Of a DNA stretch of 64,000 bases, positions 16,964 through 24,435 are shown piece by piece. A model generated the notes under the pieces. The model made no database searches. It worked only from the letters and a program-made list of their open reading frames with translations, and was not told where the DNA came from. Position 1 is the first letter of the stretch. Every line of letters starts with the position of its first letter. Made by a program: the position numbers and the translations under genes. The stretch is from Actinomycetes bacterium (GTDB lineage Bacteria > Actinomycetota > Thermoleophilia > Gaiellales > F1-60-MAGs149): positions 16,583-80,582 of the forward strand of contig JANYCN010000072.1 of assembly GCA_025360225.1 (NCBI GenBank), read 5' to 3'.

Positions 16964-16999
16964 GTCCCGAAGGAACGTGCAGGCCCCAAGGAGCCCATC

Positions 17000-18169
17000 A
17001 TGAGTGATCGCTACGCACCGGTGCCGGAAGACCGCTTCGTCTTCGGCCTCTGGACAGTCGGCAACCCGGGTAGAGATACGTGGGGTGGAGCGACGCGACC
17101 CGTGATCGCACCCGACGAGATCGTCCGGCGGCTTGGCGATCTCGGCGCGCACGGCGTCTGCTTCCACGACAACGACCTGATCCCGTTCGACGCCACGCCG
17201 GCCGATCGCGAGGCAATCCTCGGACGGTTCCGGAAGGCTCTCACGGAGACCGGGCTTCGGGTGACGATGGCGACGACGAACCTGGCGTTCCACCCGGCGT
17301 TCAAGGATGGCTCGTTCACCGCGAACGATCCGGCCGTGCGCCGGTTCGCGATCGCGAAGTCGCTGCGCGCGATCGACCTCGGTGCCGAGGTCGGGGCCAG
17401 CACGTACGTCTTCTGGGGTGGCCGCGAGGGCGCCGAGATCCACGCCTCGAAGCCCGTCGGGCCGGCGCTCGATCGCTACCGGGAGGCGATCGACTTCCTC
17501 GCCGACTACGTGGTCGACCGCGGCTACGGGATGCGGTTCGCGATCGAGCCGAAGCCCAACGAGCCTCGTGGCGACCTGTTCCTGCCGACCGTCGGGCACG
17601 CGCTGCACTTCATCGAGACGCTCGCGCGACCCGAGATGGTCGGGGTGAACCCCGAGGTCGCGCACGAGACGATGGCCGGCCTGAACTTCGTCCACGCCGT
17701 CGGTCAGGCGCTGTGGGCGAACAAGCTCTTCCACATCGACCTCAACTCCCAGCGGATCGGACGCTACGACCAGGACTACCGCTTCGGGCAGGAGGACATC
17801 AAGGAGCTTCTGTTCCTCGTCAAGCTGCTCGAGGAGTCCGGCTACGACGGGCCGCTGCACTTCGACTCGCACGCGCTGCGAGCCGAGAGCGCCGAGGGCG
17901 TGTGGGACTTCGCCCGGGGCTCGATGCGGACGTACCTGATCCTGCGAGAGAAGGCGACGCGGCTCGCGGCCGATCCCCGCTACATCGCCCTCTGCGCCGA
18001 GGCGCAGGTCCCCGAGCTCTCGCTTCCGACCGTTCCTGAAGGCTTCTCCGGTGAGGCGGTCACGAGGCTCCTCGAGGAGCACCACGATCCCGACGCCCTC
18101 GCCGCGCGCGTCGTTGCGAACGAGCGGCTCGACCAGCTCGTGACCGAGCACCTACTCGGAACGGCCTGA
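17000..18169 (+). CDS. xylA: Xylose isomerase
   Basis: A 389-residue, actinobacterial-type (class I) enzyme converting D-xylose to D-xylulose with two divalent metal ions. Active-site residues are visible: His in CFHDNDLIPF, the segment VFWGGREGAE, Glu and Lys in IEPKPNEPRGD, His in EVAHETM, the Asp cluster in HIDLNSQRIGRYDQD, and Asp in HFDSHALR. ATG 17000 is preceded by AAGGAG at 6 nt. The ROK gene follows after 6 nt, so xylA and its regulator form one transcript. Confidence 0.98.
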   Translation: MSDRYAPVPEDRFVFGLWTVGNPGRDTWGGATRPVIAPDEIVRRLGDLGAHGVCFHDNDLIPFDATPADREAILGRFRKALTETGLRVTMATTNLAFHPAFKDGSFTANDPAVRRFAIAKSLRAIDLGAEVGASTYVFWGGREGAEIHASKPVGPALDRYREAIDFLADYVVDRGYGMRFAIEPKPNEPRGDLFLPTVGHALHFIETLARPEMVGVNPEVAHETMAGLNFVHAVGQALWANKLFHIDLNSQRIGRYDQDYRFGQEDIKELLFLVKLLEESGYDGPLHFDSHALRAESAEGVWDFARGSMRTYLILREKATRLAADPRYIALCAEAQVPELSLPTVPEGFSGEAVTRLLEEHHDPDALAARVVANERLDQLVTEHLLGTA

Positions 18170-18175
18170 GGTTCC

Positions 18176-19393
18176 GTGGCGCCCGTGACCGCCGACCAGA
18201 CGACGGTTCGCGACGCGAACCTCGGCGTGGTTCTCCGCCACGTCCGCGACGGCGGGGCGATCTCCCGCGCGCGGATTGCGGCCGAGACCGGGCTCAACAA
18301 GTCCACGGTCTCGAGCCTTGTCGGGGAGCTGATCGAGCTCGAGGTGCTCACCGACACGGGCCTCGACGAGCGGCCCGGGAGCGTCGGACGTCCGGCCGCC
18401 ACCGTCGCGCTCTCGGGGCGCCACGCGGCAGTCGGGATCGAGATCAACGTCGACTACATCACGGTCGCGGTCGAGGACCTCGCCGGGGAGACGGTCTCCG
18501 AGCGCCAGATCTGGCGCGACCTGCGCGGCGCGCCGCCCGGGCCGGTGCTGGACGAGCTGGCGGTGATCGTCGGCGGAGAGCTCGCCGGGGCATGCGCGAG
18601 CGGTCGGCTGCCGTACGGGCTCGGGATCGCGCTCCCCGGACTCGTCGACACGGCGTCGGGCGTCCTCCTCCGCGCGCCGAACCTGCGCTGGGACGGGGCC
18701 GCGATCGGGCGTGAGCTGGCGAGCCGCCTCGAGCCGCTGCGCGCGATCCGCGTCGAGAACGAGTCCAACCTCGCCGCGCTCGCGGAGCTCTGGCACGGCG
18801 AGCAGCCCCGTCCGCGGAACTTCATCCTCGTCTTCGGTGAGATCGGCGTCGGCGGTGGCGTGGTGATCGACGGCTCGCTGTTCCGCGGCGCGCACGGGTT
18901 CGCAGGCGAGTTCGGACACGTGACCGTCGCGCCGCACGGCGACCGCTGCGGGTGCGGCGCCAACGGCTGCCTCGAGACGCTCGCCGGCCTCGAGGTGATC
19001 GCCCGCCGCGCCGGGCTCGCGCTCTCGGTCGGGGAGCGGAACCCGAGCCTCTCGGCCGAGCTCCGGACACGCGCGGCGGCAGGCGAGGCCCGGACGATCG
19101 ACAGCCTCGACGTCGCGGGAGTCGCGATTGGGATGGCGCTCGGCACGGCCAGCAACCTCCTCGACCTCGACGCGGTGGTGCTCGGCGGGGCCTTCGCCGA
19201 GCTGGCGCCGTGGCTCGTTGGCCCGATCGAGCGCGAGCTTCGGACGCGGTTCATGGCGGCACGCTGGTCGCCGTTCCGGGTCGTCGCCTCCTCGATCACG
19301 GACGGGCCGGTGCGGGGGGCCGCGGCGATCGTCCTGCGCGACATCTTCGACAATCCGCGAGTGGCACTTGACAGCGTCGGCTCCGCACGCTAA
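18176..19393 (+). CDS. xylR: ROK-family transcriptional repressor of the xylose genes (XylR-like)
   Basis: A 405-residue protein. An N-terminal MarR-like helix-turn-helix (GGAISRARIAAETGLNKSTV, about residues 27-46) precedes a ROK sugar-kinase-like domain with the zinc motif CGCGANGCLETLAG. ROK repressors of this layout sense xylose or a related sugar and leave DNA when bound. GTG 18176 lies 6 nt after xylA. The two matching inverted repeats (16941-16963 and 19393-19415) flank its transcript and are the likely targets; that link is inferred. Confidence 0.92.
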   Translation: MAPVTADQTTVRDANLGVVLRHVRDGGAISRARIAAETGLNKSTVSSLVGELIELEVLTDTGLDERPGSVGRPAATVALSGRHAAVGIEINVDYITVAVEDLAGETVSERQIWRDLRGAPPGPVLDELAVIVGGELAGACASGRLPYGLGIALPGLVDTASGVLLRAPNLRWDGAAIGRELASRLEPLRAIRVENESNLAALAELWHGEQPRPRNFILVFGEIGVGGGVVIDGSLFRGAHGFAGEFGHVTVAPHGDRCGCGANGCLETLAGLEVIARRAGLALSVGERNPSLSAELRTRAAAGEARTIDSLDVAGVAIGMALGTASNLLDLDAVVLGGAFAELAPWLVGPIERELRTRFMAARWSPFRVVASSITDGPVRGAAAIVLRDIFDNPRVALDSVGSAR

Positions 19394-19415
19394 TTTGTCG
19401 TGTCAACCGACAAAT
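19393..19415. promoter_or_regulatory. Putative XylR operator ahead of the xylose transporter operon
   Basis: A clean inverted repeat, ATTTGTCG (19393-19400) and CGACAAAT (19408-19415) with a 7-nt spacer. It begins at the last base of the repressor stop codon and ends 3 nt before the GGAGGAG of the binding-protein gene. Half-sites match the xylBA site at 16941-16963. Confidence 0.72.
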
Positions 19416-19428
19416 GTGGAGGAGACAC

Positions 19429-20550
19429 ATGAATAGGTCAGCAGTGCGCTGGTTCGCCACCCTGGCGATCGCCGGCATCGCGGTCGTCGCATCAGCGTGC
19501 GGCAGCTCGGACACGGCCACGCCCACGGGCTCGACGCCCGCGCCGGGCACCGGCGCCGGGTCCGGCGGCGGCAAGGTCGGCGTGATCCTGCCCGACACGA
19601 AGTCGTCGATCCGCTGGGAGTCGTTCGACAAGCCCCTCCTCACCAAGGCGTTCGCGGACGCCGGCGTGACGGCGGACATCCAGAACGCCGAGGGCGACAA
19701 GGTCAAGATGGCGACGATCGCCGACCAGATGATCACGAGCGGCGTCAAGGTCCTGATCATCGTCAACCTCGACTCGCCGAGCGCCGTGGCGATCGAGACG
19801 AAGGCGGCCGCTGCCGGCGTCAAGACGCTTGACTACGACCGCCTCACGCTCGGCGGCAACGCCGAGGCGTACGTCTCGTTCGACAACGAGGTCGTTGGCC
19901 AGCTCCAGGGCACGGGCCTCGTCAAGTGCCTGACCGACAAGGGCGTCGCGAACCCGCGCGTCGTCGAGCTGAACGGCTCGCCGACCGACAACAACGCGAC
20001 GCTCTTCAAGAAGGGCTACGACTCGATCCTGCAGCCGCTCTACGACGCCGGCACCTACACCAAGGTCGCCGACCAGAGCGTGCCGGACTGGGACAACCAG
20101 AAGGGCGGCGTGATCTTCGCCCAGATGCTGCAGGCGGCCGGCGGCAAGATCGACGGCGTGCTGGCGGCGAACGACGGTCTCGGCGGCGCCGCGATCGCCG
20201 AGCTGAAGAAGCAGAACCTGCAGATCCCCGTAACCGGCCAGGACGCGACACCGGAGGGCCTCCAGGCGATCCTGCGCGGCGACCAGTGCATGACGGTCTA
20301 CAAGGCGGTCACCAGTGAGGCCAAGGCCGTCGCCGATGCGGCGATCGCGCTCCTCTCCGGGAAGGCGCCCGCAACGAACAAGACGCTCAAGGACTCGGTC
20401 AGCGGCCGCGACGTCCCGAGCGTCCTGTTGGCGCCGGTCGCGATCTACAAGGCCAACGTCAAGGACGTGATCGCTGACGGCTTCGTCACGAAGGCCCAGG
20501 TCTGCGTCGCAGATCTCGCCCAGGCGTGCACGGACGCTGGCATTTCCTGA
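19429..20550 (+). CDS. xylF: Xylose-type ABC transporter substrate-binding lipoprotein
   Basis: A 373-residue protein with a lipoprotein signal peptide ending VASAC, a flexible Thr/Pro/Gly linker, and a periplasmic-binding-protein type 1 domain (KVGVILPDTKSSIRWESFDKP, then VKTLDYDRL and TGQDATPEGLQAI). The opening motif and order of neighbours match XylF. ATG 19429 is preceded by GGAGGAG; ATG 19414 is rejected because it puts Arg-rich residues before the signal. It captures sugar outside the membrane for XylGH. Confidence 0.92.
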   Translation: MNRSAVRWFATLAIAGIAVVASACGSSDTATPTGSTPAPGTGAGSGGGKVGVILPDTKSSIRWESFDKPLLTKAFADAGVTADIQNAEGDKVKMATIADQMITSGVKVLIIVNLDSPSAVAIETKAAAAGVKTLDYDRLTLGGNAEAYVSFDNEVVGQLQGTGLVKCLTDKGVANPRVVELNGSPTDNNATLFKKGYDSILQPLYDAGTYTKVADQSVPDWDNQKGGVIFAQMLQAAGGKIDGVLAANDGLGGAAIAELKKQNLQIPVTGQDATPEGLQAILRGDQCMTVYKAVTSEAKAVADAAIALLSGKAPATNKTLKDSVSGRDVPSVLLAPVAIYKANVKDVIADGFVTKAQVCVADLAQACTDAGIS

Positions 20551-20566
20551 CCAGATAGGCGATGAT

Positions 20567-20603
20567 GGGGCGCCTCGCTCGCAGCCGCGAAGCGAGGCGC
20601 CCC
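20567..20603 (+). terminator. Strong intra-operon hairpin between xylF and xylG
   Basis: GGGGCGCCTCGCT (20567-20579) and AGCGAGGCGCCCC (20591-20603) form a perfect 13-bp stem with an 11-nt loop. It lies in the only sizeable gap of the transporter operon. It probably acts as a partial terminator or 3' mRNA stabiliser, keeping binding protein in excess over membrane parts. The trailing TTC is not a full U-tract. Confidence 0.75.
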
Positions 20604-20625
20604 TTCGCCGTTTCGGAGCCGAGCC

Positions 20626-21414
20626 ATGAGCCCTGCAAAGGATGATGCGCCGATCCTCGCGATCCGTGGCGCGAACAAGAGCTTCGGGGCGATCCACGTG
20701 CTCCACGACGTCGACTTCGCCGTCTACCCCGGACAGGTGACGGCCCTCGTCGGCGACAACGGCGCCGGCAAGTCGACGCTCGTAAAGTGCATCTCGGGCG
20801 TCTACTCGTTCGACGGCGCGGACGTCGAGTTCGCCGGCAACCCGGTCACGATCTCCGGGCCGCGCGACGCCGCACACCTCGGGATCGAGGTGGTGTACCA
20901 GGACCTCGCGCTCTGCGACAACCTCGACATCGTTCAGAACATGTTCCTCGGCCGCGAGCGCCGCACCGGTGCAACGCTCGACGAGTCGTCGATGGAGAAG
21001 CTCGCGCGGAACACGCTGGCCGACCTCTCCGTCCGCACCGTCAAGTCCGTCCGCCAGTCCGTTGCGAGCCTCTCCGGCGGCCAGCGCCAGACCGTCGCGA
21101 TCGCGAAAGCGGTCCTGTGGGACTCGAAGGTCGTGCTGCTCGACGAGCCCACTGCGGCGCTCGGCGTCGCGCAGACCCGTAACGTGCTCGATCTCGTGCG
21201 GAAGATGGCCGACCAGGGCCTCGGCGTCGTGATCATCAGCCACAACATGAACGACGTGTTCGAGGTCGCCGACCGGATCGTGGCGCTCTACCTCGGTCGC
21301 GTCGCCGCGGAGGTGCGCACGACGGAGTCGACGCGCGCGCAGGTCGTCGAGCTGATCACGTCCGGCCGTTCCGGCGACCTCGGGCTCGCCCGCGCCGACC
21401 AGGTGCAGATCTGA
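20626..21414 (+). CDS. xylG: Xylose-type ABC transporter ATP-binding protein, single-domain
   Basis: A 262-residue ATPase with Walker A GDNGAGKST, signature SLSGGQRQ and Walker B VVLLDEPTAAL, plus the switch His in VIISHNMNDV. XylG and RbsA of enterobacteria have two fused ATPase domains of about 500 residues; this protein has one, as in FrcA-type systems, so it should act as a homodimer. It overlaps the permease start by 1 nt (TGATG). Confidence 0.9.
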   Translation: MSPAKDDAPILAIRGANKSFGAIHVLHDVDFAVYPGQVTALVGDNGAGKSTLVKCISGVYSFDGADVEFAGNPVTISGPRDAAHLGIEVVYQDLALCDNLDIVQNMFLGRERRTGATLDESSMEKLARNTLADLSVRTVKSVRQSVASLSGGQRQTVAIAKAVLWDSKVVLLDEPTAALGVAQTRNVLDLVRKMADQGLGVVIISHNMNDVFEVADRIVALYLGRVAAEVRTTESTRAQVVELITSGRSGDLGLARADQVQI

Positions 21415-22724
21415 TGAGGGGGTTCTCGATGGCACAGGCAGCGGACGAGCCGCCGACCGGCGGCGCGGCCGTCGCGCGCAACGACTTCAGCATCGACTCC
21501 GAGCAGCTCGGGCTCGGGGCGTCGCTGCAGCGGCTCGTCTTCCGCAAGGGCACCGACCTCGGCGCCGCTCCGGCGCTGCTCGGGCTGATCTCGCTGACGC
21601 TGCTGTTCGGCCTCAGCGCAGACCGGTTCATCTCGAAGGGGAACTTCGCGAACCTGCTGACGCAGGCGACCTGGCTGATGCTGCTGGCGGTGGCCGTCAC
21701 GTTCGTGCTGCTGCTCGGCGAGATCGACCTCTCCGCGGGCTACACAGCCGGGCTGTGCGTCGTCGTGACGGCATACCTGCTGGCACCGCCGCACAACGTC
21801 ACGCCGTGGGTCGCGATCCCGGCCGGGTTCGTCGTCGGCGCGACGATCGGCGTGATCACGGGCCTGCTCGTGGCCCGAGTGGGCATCCCGGCCTTCGTCG
21901 TGACCCTCGCGTTCTTCATGACCTGGCAGGGCGTGGTCCTGATCATTGCGAAGGACGGCGGCACGATCCCGATCACGAACGACCTGATCATCGCCTTCGT
22001 GAACCGATCGATGCGACCGCTGTTCGGCTGGATCCTGCTGGTCCTGATCGCCGGCGGCTACCTCGTCTCGGCCCTGCGGAAGGCGCAGCTCCGGACCCGC
22101 AACGGGCTCCCCGCCGAGCTCCGCTCCCTGATCCTAATCAAGGCCGGCATGCTGGCCCTTGGCTGGGGAGCGATGACCTACGTGCTGAACCAGAACCGGG
22201 CCTTCGCCGGCGCGACCGCGCCTCTCGAAGGCGTCCCGATCGCCGTCCCGGTCGTGGTGGCGATCGTCGTCACGCTGCACTTCCTGCTCGAGCGAACCAG
22301 CTGGGGTCGCCACGTGTACGCGGTCGGCGGCAACGTCGAGGCTGCCCGGCGCGCAGGCATCTCGGTGACCTGGATCAAGATGAGCTGCTTCATCATGTGC
22401 GGCCTCGTGGCCTGCGTCGCCGGGCTCGCGCTCGGCTCGCAGCTCAACTCGGTCTCACCGCAGACGGGCGGCAACGACACGCTGCTCCGTGCCGTCGGCG
22501 CTGCCGTGATCGGCGGCGTGTCGCTGTTCGGCGGACGCGGCAAGCTGATCTACCCGATCATCGGCGGGCTCGTCGTCGCGATGATCGACAACGGGCTCGG
22601 GCTCCTCGGCACCGTCGCTCAGATCGACTTCACGGCGTCCGGGCCACGGTTCATCGTGCAGGGCCTGGTGCTGCTCTTCGCCGCAACGATCGACGCGCTC
22701 TCACGGAAACGGTCGGTCGGCTAG
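21414..22724 (+). CDS. xylH: Xylose-type ABC transporter permease
   Basis: A 436-residue multi-span membrane protein of the BPD_transp_2 family: about ten hydrophobic segments, with LLGEIDLSAGYTAGLCVV, VARVGIPAFVVTLAFFMTWQG and VYAVGGNVEAARRAGISVTW as family landmarks. It forms the channel for XylFG. ATG 21414 is coupled to the ATPase stop; ATG 21429, just after GAGGGGG, is an equally good start. The 429-odd residue length fits XylH rather than RbsC. Confidence 0.92.
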   Translation: MRGFSMAQAADEPPTGGAAVARNDFSIDSEQLGLGASLQRLVFRKGTDLGAAPALLGLISLTLLFGLSADRFISKGNFANLLTQATWLMLLAVAVTFVLLLGEIDLSAGYTAGLCVVVTAYLLAPPHNVTPWVAIPAGFVVGATIGVITGLLVARVGIPAFVVTLAFFMTWQGVVLIIAKDGGTIPITNDLIIAFVNRSMRPLFGWILLVLIAGGYLVSALRKAQLRTRNGLPAELRSLILIKAGMLALGWGAMTYVLNQNRAFAGATAPLEGVPIAVPVVVAIVVTLHFLLERTSWGRHVYAVGGNVEAARRAGISVTWIKMSCFIMCGLVACVAGLALGSQLNSVSPQTGGNDTLLRAVGAAVIGGVSLFGGRGKLIYPIIGGLVVAMIDNGLGLLGTVAQIDFTASGPRFIVQGLVLLFAATIDALSRKRSVG

Positions 22725-22731
22725 CTGGGGG

Positions 22732-23031
22732 TCAGGGCCCGTACGACCCGACGATCGTCGCGTCCGACGCCTGGGGCGGCTCGTCGCAGCGTGCGCCGAT
22801 CCCGGCCGTGAAGGCCTGAAACGCGGGCAGGTCGAGGAGCGGGTTCGGCCCCGCCTCCGGGTCGAGGGAGGCGATGTGGAGGAACGAGACGCCGTCCGCG
22901 AGCCGGTAGGTGGCGTAGCGGATGCCGGCCGGTGCCAGCTCGTGGAGCTCCCGGTAGACCTGCAGCACGAGCTGCTCGTTCTCGGCGACGCGATCGGGCT
23001 TCACACGGTATCGGACGACGACGTCGGGCAT
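22732..23031 (-). CDS. Small ABM-like (dimeric alpha-beta barrel) protein
   Basis: A 99-residue protein: MPDVVVRYRVKPDRVAENEQ, then ATYRLADGVSFLHIAS and a C-terminal FQAFTAGIGARCDEPP. The pattern suggests the antibiotic-biosynthesis-monooxygenase/dimeric barrel fold, but no catalytic residues can be assigned. ATG 23031 is preceded by a GAGGAG; the longer frame start is dismissed. It converges on the xylose operon, 7 nt from xylH. Confidence 0.7.
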   Translation of the reverse strand: MPDVVVRYRVKPDRVAENEQLVLQVYRELHELAPAGIRYATYRLADGVSFLHIASLDPEAGPNPLLDLPAFQAFTAGIGARCDEPPQASDATIVGSYGP

Positions 23032-23076
23032 CGGAGCGCTCCTCGTTTGTCCCATCCGCTCACGCCTGAGCGACGA

Positions 23077-23086
23077 ATGGTAACAT
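23077..23086 (+). promoter_or_regulatory. ATGGTAACAT motif upstream of the ArsR-type gene
   Basis: ATGGTAACAT occurs 12 nt before the ArsR start, followed by a second partial copy (ATGGTACA) at the start codon. The reverse complement, TGTTACCAT, recurs at 23999-24007 before the second SRPBCC gene. TAACAT inside it may also serve as a -10. This is a candidate binding site of the ArsR protein. Confidence 0.4.
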
Positions 23087-23097
23087 TGACGCTACAC

Positions 23098-23388
23098 ATG
23101 GTACACGCCCTCGATGCGCTTGGAAGCCCGGTCCGGCGTGAGATCCTGACCGCGCTCCGGACGACACCGCTGGCCGTTGGACAGCTCGCTAAGCGGTTCC
23201 CGGTGAGCCGACCCGCGATCTCCCGTCACCTCCGGCTCCTCGAGGACGCCGGGCTCGTGGAGCACCGGACGGACGGCACGCGCAGCGTCTACCAGGTCAG
23301 GGTCCAGGGCTTCGGCGCCGTCCGCGACTACCTCGACGGGTTCTGGGACGTCGCGCTGTCACGGCTCGAGGAGCTGGCGGAGGAGTGA
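23098..23388 (+). CDS. ArsR-family winged-helix regulator
   Basis: A 96-residue regulator: LDALGSPVRREILTALRTTPLAV, the recognition helix FPVSRPAISRHLRLLEDAGLV, and the wing HRTDGTRSVYQV. There are no Cys or His clusters for metal sensing, so it belongs to the group paired with SRPBCC/AHSA1 genes. ATG 23098 fits the family; ATG 23077 would add seven residues. The stop overlaps the next start as GTGA, so the two genes were one operon. Confidence 0.88.
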   Translation: MVHALDALGSPVRREILTALRTTPLAVGQLAKRFPVSRPAISRHLRLLEDAGLVEHRTDGTRSVYQVRVQGFGAVRDYLDGFWDVALSRLEELAEE

Positions 23389-23986
23389 TCGAGCGCAGCG
23401 TTCACCTCCGCTGTCACCGTGCCCGTGCGTTCCAGCTGTTCACCGAGCAGGCGGGCGACTGGTGGCCCCGTGACCTGCGCCACACGAGCGACCACCGGAG
23501 CGAGATCAAGATGCTGGTGCTGCGTCCGGTGATTGCTGTGCTGCTCGTCGGTGAGGGGCAAGGCTGGCAAGCGACGGCGAGGGAGCTTGCCGGGGCAAGT
23601 GACCGAGCTGGAGCGCTGCTCGCCCGGCCATGACGGGCGAGGTTCCAGCCGCCGCTCCGCAGCCCCGTCGATCAGTACAGCAATCCCCGGACGCTGCACG
23701 AACCGAGGGCCGGTTCTTCGAGCGGGCGGAGGATGGGGCAGAGGTCGAGCTCGGCCGGGTCACGACGTGGGCGCCACCTGACCGGATCGACCTCGACTTC
23801 TATCCGGGCACGGACGCCGACCATCCGACCCTCGTGAGCGTGCGCTTCTCGGATGAGGGCGACGGGACCATGGTGCACGTCACGCACCACCCTGGCCCCG
23901 CGAGCGTTGCGCTGTGGGACGAGCGCGTCGGCTCGTACGTCCGGTCCTGGTCGCTGGTCCTCGCGGCGATCGAGGAACGAACATGA
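23385..23986 (+). pseudogene. AHSA1/SRPBCC protein gene split by an inserted element
   Basis: The N-terminal part (IERSVHLRCHRARAFQLFTEQ to HRSEIKML, up to about 23516) and the C-terminal part (EGRFFERAEDGAEVELGRVT to the stop at 23986) are consecutive in intact AHSA1 homologues. Here they are in different frames and separated by about 190 bp bounded by inverted repeats. The first frame stops at 23633 and a second frame restarts at ATG 23630. Removing about 185 bp would restore a 138-residue protein of normal length. The gene is therefore disrupted, although the ArsR partner remains intact. Confidence 0.85.
23517..23699. mobile_element. Small inverted-repeat element inserted in the SRPBCC gene
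   Basis: Left end GTGCTGCGTCCGGTGATTGC (23517 onward) and right end, read in reverse complement from 23699, GTGCAGCGTCCGGGGATTGC. The inverted repeats run about 27 bp with four mismatches. The unit is about 183 bp, non-coding for any recognisable product, and unrelated to the CTAGTGGTCTGATTG repeats elsewhere in the window. Exact borders and target duplication cannot be fixed from one copy. Confidence 0.75.
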
Positions 23987-23996
23987 TGGTCAGATT

Positions 23997-24007
23997 ATTG
24001 TTACCAT
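23997..24007 (-). promoter_or_regulatory. Inverted copy of the ArsR-associated motif with overlapping -10
   Basis: ATTGTTACCAT is the reverse complement of ATGGTAACAAT and matches the motif at 23077. TACCAT (24002-24007) lies 7 nt before the ATG of the second SRPBCC gene, so the same bases look like its -10. A repressor bound here would block that promoter. Confidence 0.42.
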
Positions 24008-24014
24008 ACCGCCC

Positions 24015-24434
24015 ATGCCTCGATTCTCCACGACAGCGACGATCGCCGCGACGCCCGACGCGGTGTGGGCACTCCTGACCGACGCGCCCGGGTACCCGAC
24101 CTGGAATCCGACCGTGGAGCGCGTCGACGGCGCGATCGTGCCGGGCGGCCGCATCACCGTGCGGGCCCGGGTCAGCCCGGGGAGGGCGTTTCCCGTGAAG
24201 GTGACGACGTTCGATCCTCCCGCGCGGGTGGTCTGGACCGGCGGGATGCCGCTCGGGCTGTTCCGCGGTGTGCGGACGTTCACGCTGACCCCAGACGACG
24301 GCTCCGTCCGGTTCTCGATGGAAGAGGTCTACAGCGGACCGCTCACACCGCTCATCGGCCGTACGATCCCCGACCTTCAACCAGCGTTCGACGCGTTCGC
24401 GGTTGCGCTCAAGGAGCGCGCAGAGGCTCGGTGA
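24015..24434 (+). CDS. SRPBCC (START-like) family protein
   Basis: A 139-residue protein with the START/Bet v1-like pattern: FSTTATIAATPDAVWALLTD, PGYPTWNPTVERVDG, VVWTGGMPLGLFRGVRTFTL and a long C-terminal helix (AFDAFAVALKERAEA). These proteins bind hydrophobic ligands in a deep cavity. ATG 24015 follows TACCAT by 7 nt. It may take over the job of the broken SRPBCC gene just upstream, but it belongs to a different branch. Confidence 0.85.
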   Translation: MPRFSTTATIAATPDAVWALLTDAPGYPTWNPTVERVDGAIVPGGRITVRARVSPGRAFPVKVTTFDPPARVVWTGGMPLGLFRGVRTFTLTPDDGSVRFSMEEVYSGPLTPLIGRTIPDLQPAFDAFAVALKERAEAR

Positions 24435-24435
24435 T

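Noticed and set aside
20626..21414. Half-size ATPase seen as a truncated xylG
   Set aside because: All ATPase motifs are intact and both gene ends are coupled to neighbours; single-domain ATPases occur in FrcA-type sugar transporters.
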